Positions 61,810 to 64,000 of a stretch of 64,000 nucleotides of DNA are shown piece by piece (position 1 is the first letter of the stretch; every line of letters starts with the position of its first letter). The DNA is from Roseivivax halotolerans (GTDB taxonomy: Bacteria > Pseudomonadota > Alphaproteobacteria > Rhodobacterales > Rhodobacteraceae). The stretch spans positions 186,001-250,000 of the forward strand of contig NZ_FOXV01000004.1 in assembly GCF_900115815.1 (NCBI RefSeq), in the 5' to 3' direction. A program made the position numbers and the translations under genes. The notes beneath the pieces are model-generated. The model had not been told where the DNA came from. It worked only from the letters and a program-made list of their open reading frames with translations, and did no database searches.

Positions 61810-62817
61810 ATGTCCGAGACGAAGCGCACCAAGGTTCTCATTATCGGCTCCGGCCCTGCGGGCTACACGGCGGGCGTCTATGCCAGCCGCGCCATGCTCG
61901 ATCCGATCCTCGTTCAGGGGATCGAGCCGGGCGGACAGCTCACGACGACGACCGATGTCGAGAACTGGCCGGGCGATACCGAAGTGCAGGGCCCCGACCT
62001 CATGGTGCGGATGGAAGCCCATGCCAAGGCGATGGGCACCGAGATCATCGGCGACATCATTACCGAGATAGATTTCGACAGCCGCCCCTTCATCGCCAAG
62101 AGCGATAGCGGCACCGAATACGTGGCCGATTCCATCATCCTTGCGACCGGCGCGCGCGCCAAGTGGCTCGGGCTGCCGTCGGAGGAGAAGTTCAAGGGCT
62201 TCGGCGTCTCCGCCTGCGCGACCTGCGACGGATTCTTCTACCGGGGGCAGGAGATCGTCGTCATCGGCGGCGGCAACACGGCGGTCGAGGAAGCGCTCTT
62301 CCTGACGAATTTCGCGTCGAAGGTCACGCTTGTGCACCGCAGGGACGAGCTGCGCGCCGAGAAGATCCTTCAGGACCGGCTCTTCAAGAATCCCAAGATC
62401 GAGATGCTGTGGAACCACGCTCTCGACGAGGTGACGGGCACCGAGAACCCACTCGGCGTAGAAGGCGTCCGCGTCCGCCATGTCGAGACCGGCGAGATCA
62501 CCGAGATCCCCGCGAAAGGCGTCTTCATCGCCATCGGCCACGCCCCTGCCAACGAGTTGGTGAAGGACCGGCTCGAGACGCATATGGGCGGTTACGTGGT
62601 GACGAAGCCCGACAGCACCGAGACATCGATCCCCGGCATCTTCGCGGCGGGCGATCTGACCGACCACAAGTATCGTCAGGCGGTCACGAGTGCCGGGATG
62701 GGCTGCATGGCCGCGCTCGAAGCCGAGCGCTGGCTCTCCGAGCAGGATCTCGACAGCGGCAAGGACGAGACCGAGCCCTTGGGCTACGGTGCGCCGATTG
62801 AAAGCGCCGCAGAATAA
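61810..62817 (+). CDS. trxB: Thioredoxin-disulfide reductase
   Basis: The 335-residue flavoenzyme passes electrons from NADPH to thioredoxin. It has FAD motif GSGPAGYTA, the redox pair Cys136/Cys139 in SACATCDGFFYRG, the NADPH site GGGNTAVEEALFL and C-terminal FAAGDLTDHKYRQA. The ATG at 61810 is chosen over the open frame upstream. A terminator hairpin follows the gene. Confidence 0.97.
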   Translation: MSETKRTKVLIIGSGPAGYTAGVYASRAMLDPILVQGIEPGGQLTTTTDVENWPGDTEVQGPDLMVRMEAHAKAMGTEIIGDIITEIDFDSRPFIAKSDSGTEYVADSIILATGARAKWLGLPSEEKFKGFGVSACATCDGFFYRGQEIVVIGGGNTAVEEALFLTNFASKVTLVHRRDELRAEKILQDRLFKNPKIEMLWNHALDEVTGTENPLGVEGVRVRHVETGEITEIPAKGVFIAIGHAPANELVKDRLETHMGGYVVTKPDSTETSIPGIFAAGDLTDHKYRQAVTSAGMGCMAALEAERWLSEQDLDSGKDETEPLGYGAPIESAAE

Positions 62818-62828
62818 GACGACACGAG

Positions 62829-62855
62829 AAAGGCCGCCTCTCAAGGCGGCCTTTT
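62829..62855. terminator. Terminator between trxB and the ectC-like gene
   Basis: AAAGGCCGCC (62829-62838) pairs perfectly with GGCGGCCTTT (62845-62854) and is followed by TTCG on the plus strand, and by CTCG after TTT on the minus strand. It can serve both convergent genes, more clearly trxB. Confidence 0.82.
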
Positions 62856-62875
62856 CGTTGTGGATAGTGATGAGC

Positions 62876-63277
62876 CTAGTGCTTCACGATGGTGCCGTCG
62901 TCTTCATATAGAGGGTAACTTCCCTCCTCGTCGTGATCCTCGGGTCCGACCAGTGACGGGCTGAAGACGCAGAGGACGGTCATGCCCTCCTCGCTCGACA
63001 GGATGTGTTTCTGGTGCTTGTCGAGGGCGTAGAGGACGCCGGGCTCGAGATCCCAAGTGCCGCCTTCGGTCAGATCCTGGATCTGGCCTCTGCCTTCGGT
63101 GCAGATGACGGTTTCCTTGTGATTCTTGTACCACATATGCAGTTGTTGACCGGGCTTGATGTAGGTCTCGTGGACCGAGTGCCCCATCCCGTCCTTGCGC
63201 AGCGTGTACCGCTTGGAGATGAACTTGTCCTCATCGACGGCCGTTTTTTCGGCGTCGCTCTTGTGACGGATGATCAT
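62876..63277 (-). CDS. ectC: Ectoine synthase homologue (cupin family)
   Basis: The 133-residue cupin matches EctC along its length: KDGMGHSVHETYIKPG, NHKETVICTEGRGQI, PGVLYALDKHQKHIL and FSPSLVGPEDHDEEGSYPL. The iron ligands known for EctC (Glu57, Tyr85, His93 in the structurally studied enzyme) correspond to Glu55, Tyr83 and His91 here. The family cyclises N-gamma-acetyl-diaminobutyrate to ectoine. No ectA, ectB or lysC partner is next to it; an amidase gene precedes it on the same strand by 18 bases. Confidence 0.85.
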   Translation of the reverse strand: MIIRHKSDAEKTAVDEDKFISKRYTLRKDGMGHSVHETYIKPGQQLHMWYKNHKETVICTEGRGQIQDLTEGGTWDLEPGVLYALDKHQKHILSSEEGMTVLCVFSPSLVGPEDHDEEGSYPLYEDDGTIVKH

Positions 63278-63295
63278 GGTCGGGTGCCTCCTTCG

Positions 63296-64000
63296 TCAGA
63301 CCGTGGTGCCGGAGGGGTCCGGCACCGAGGGGAACCGCGCGGGATGCGCGCTCATGTAGGCGTGGGATGCGCGCAAGACGCGCAGATCGTCATGCTTGCC
63401 GCCGGCGAGTTGGAAGCCGACCGGCAGGCCGTCGCTGGTGAACCCGCAGGGGATCGATGCGGCAGGCTGCTGGCTAAGATTGAACGGGTAGGTAAAGGGG
63501 GACCATTCCGTCCAATCCGTCATCTCGGAGCCCGGCGGCACATCGTGGTTCGCCTCGAAAGGCGGGATCGCGACCGAGGGCGTCATCAGGAGGTGATAGT
63601 CCTGGTTGAACTTCTCGAGCTGCTGGGTCAGCTCGGCCCGTTTCGTCAGCCCGCGAAAGAGATCGACCGCCGTCCAGTTCTCCGCCCGGATCGCGTTGTC
63701 CACGAGACCGGTGTCGAGTTTCTGCCGGTCGTTCTTCGACAGCGAGAGATAGAGGTCGCGAGACGCGGTGAACCAGATGTTCTGGAACGGCTCGATCGGG
63801 TCGCCGATATCGGGTGAGATCTCTTCAATCTCGGCCCCAAGCTCTTCGAGCTGCTGGGCGGCTTCCCGCACCCGCGAGGCGATCTGCGGATGCACGTTCG
63901 CGCAGCCAAGATCGGGGGAGAAGGCAATCCGCAGACCCTTCAGACCTTCGCCAAGGCTCGCGCCCCAATCGTCGGGCATGCCGCGCGCCGCATAAGGGTC
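63296..64000 (-). CDS. Amidase (amidase signature family), 5' part beyond the window
   Basis: Only the C-terminal 234 residues or so are present; the frame is open to the right edge. It shows the family's second half: LRIAFSPDLG, a coiled segment QLEELGAEIEEISPD, DYHLLMTPSVAIPPF, and the final NLSQQPAASIPCGFTSDGLPVGFQLAG. The Ser-cisSer-Lys catalytic part lies beyond the window. It could hydrolyse an amide such as a ureide, acetyl-amino acid or amino-acid amide. It is upstream of the ectC-like gene and probably cotranscribed. Confidence 0.85.
   Translation of the reverse strand, partial: DPYAARGMPDDWGASLGEGLKGLRIAFSPDLGCANVHPQIASRVREAAQQLEELGAEIEEISPDIGDPIEPFQNIWFTASRDLYLSLSKNDRQKLDTGLVDNAIRAENWTAVDLFRGLTKRAELTQQLEKFNQDYHLLMTPSVAIPPFEANHDVPPGSEMTDWTEWSPFTYPFNLSQQPAASIPCGFTSDGLPVGFQLAGGKHDDLRVLRASHAYMSAHPARFPSVPDPSGTTV

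Overview
The window reads as the chromosome of an alphaproteobacterium of the order Rhodobacterales (Roseobacter/Rhodobacter group). This rests on GC-rich, densely packed genes and on lineage-typical families: GcrA, MmcB, PhaR with class I PhaC, phosphatidylcholine synthase, small DUF2842/DUF6476/DUF6324-type proteins, and a tRNA-His with G1-U72 and A73 instead of the usual extra G-1. Most of the window is ordinary core genome. I see no prophage, CRISPR array, rRNA or intact insertion sequence.

Layout. 1-5 kb: MOSC protein, EttA, a 53-residue basic protein, a REP-associated transposase-like gene, a DMT exporter and thiamine diphosphokinase. 5-8.4 kb: an 845-residue acidic protein and fructose-6-phosphate aldolase. 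8.4-18.3 kb: PriA, PurA, an XRE regulator, SecG, PyrG, then a single AT-rich orphan gene with a structured non-coding tract behind it, a DUF2306 membrane protein and RlmJ. 18.4-19.3 kb: two TerB-like proteins. 19.4-28.9 kb: a catabolic island with a polar-amino-acid ABC transporter, two glutamine-synthetase-like ligases, a class I amidotransferase, a PuuB-like oxidase and a DegT-type aminotransferase; together they suggest uptake and gamma-glutamylation of an amine. 28.9-33.4 kb: the polyhydroxyalkanoate locus phaR-phaP-phaC / phaZ, with CTGC-N3-GCAG palindromes in each promoter region. 33.4-42.2 kb: Gfo/Idh/MocA oxidoreductase, universal stress protein, RpoH, a frameshifted DUF4386 gene, an RluD-type synthase and DUF6476 protein whose start codons overlap, tRNA-His, MmcB, and a membrane coiled-coil/ClpP-like pair. 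42.3-44.5 kb: nusB-ribH-ribB. 44.8-51.6 kb: YbjN protein, ProC, CsaA-like protein, a KAS III, Tdk, RimO, a FUSC-like protein, GcrA. 51.7-59.7 kb: ABC-2 permease, Pcs, MtaB, DapF, tRNA-Lys, ExoD, DksA/TraR-like protein, UbiK, Lgt, MidA-like methyltransferase, PgeF. 59.9-64 kb: a 47-residue protein with its own strong terminator, a Hint-domain protein, an Lrp/AsnC regulator, TrxB, an isolated ectoine-synthase homologue and an amidase cut by the window edge.

The points most worth a second look are the AT-rich orphan gene (15864-16604) with its adjoining inverted-repeat tract; the membrane coiled-coil/ClpP-like gene pair (39642-41704); the PhaR-type operator set; the solitary ectC-like gene; an FNR-type box between exoD and the DksA-like gene; a REP-type transposase whose expected catalytic Tyr is Phe; a one-base frameshift in the DUF4386 gene; and an in-frame 20-codon open extension after the stop of a small membrane protein. 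No database search was possible. Family assignments come from motif recognition, and every comparison with remembered homologues is inference.
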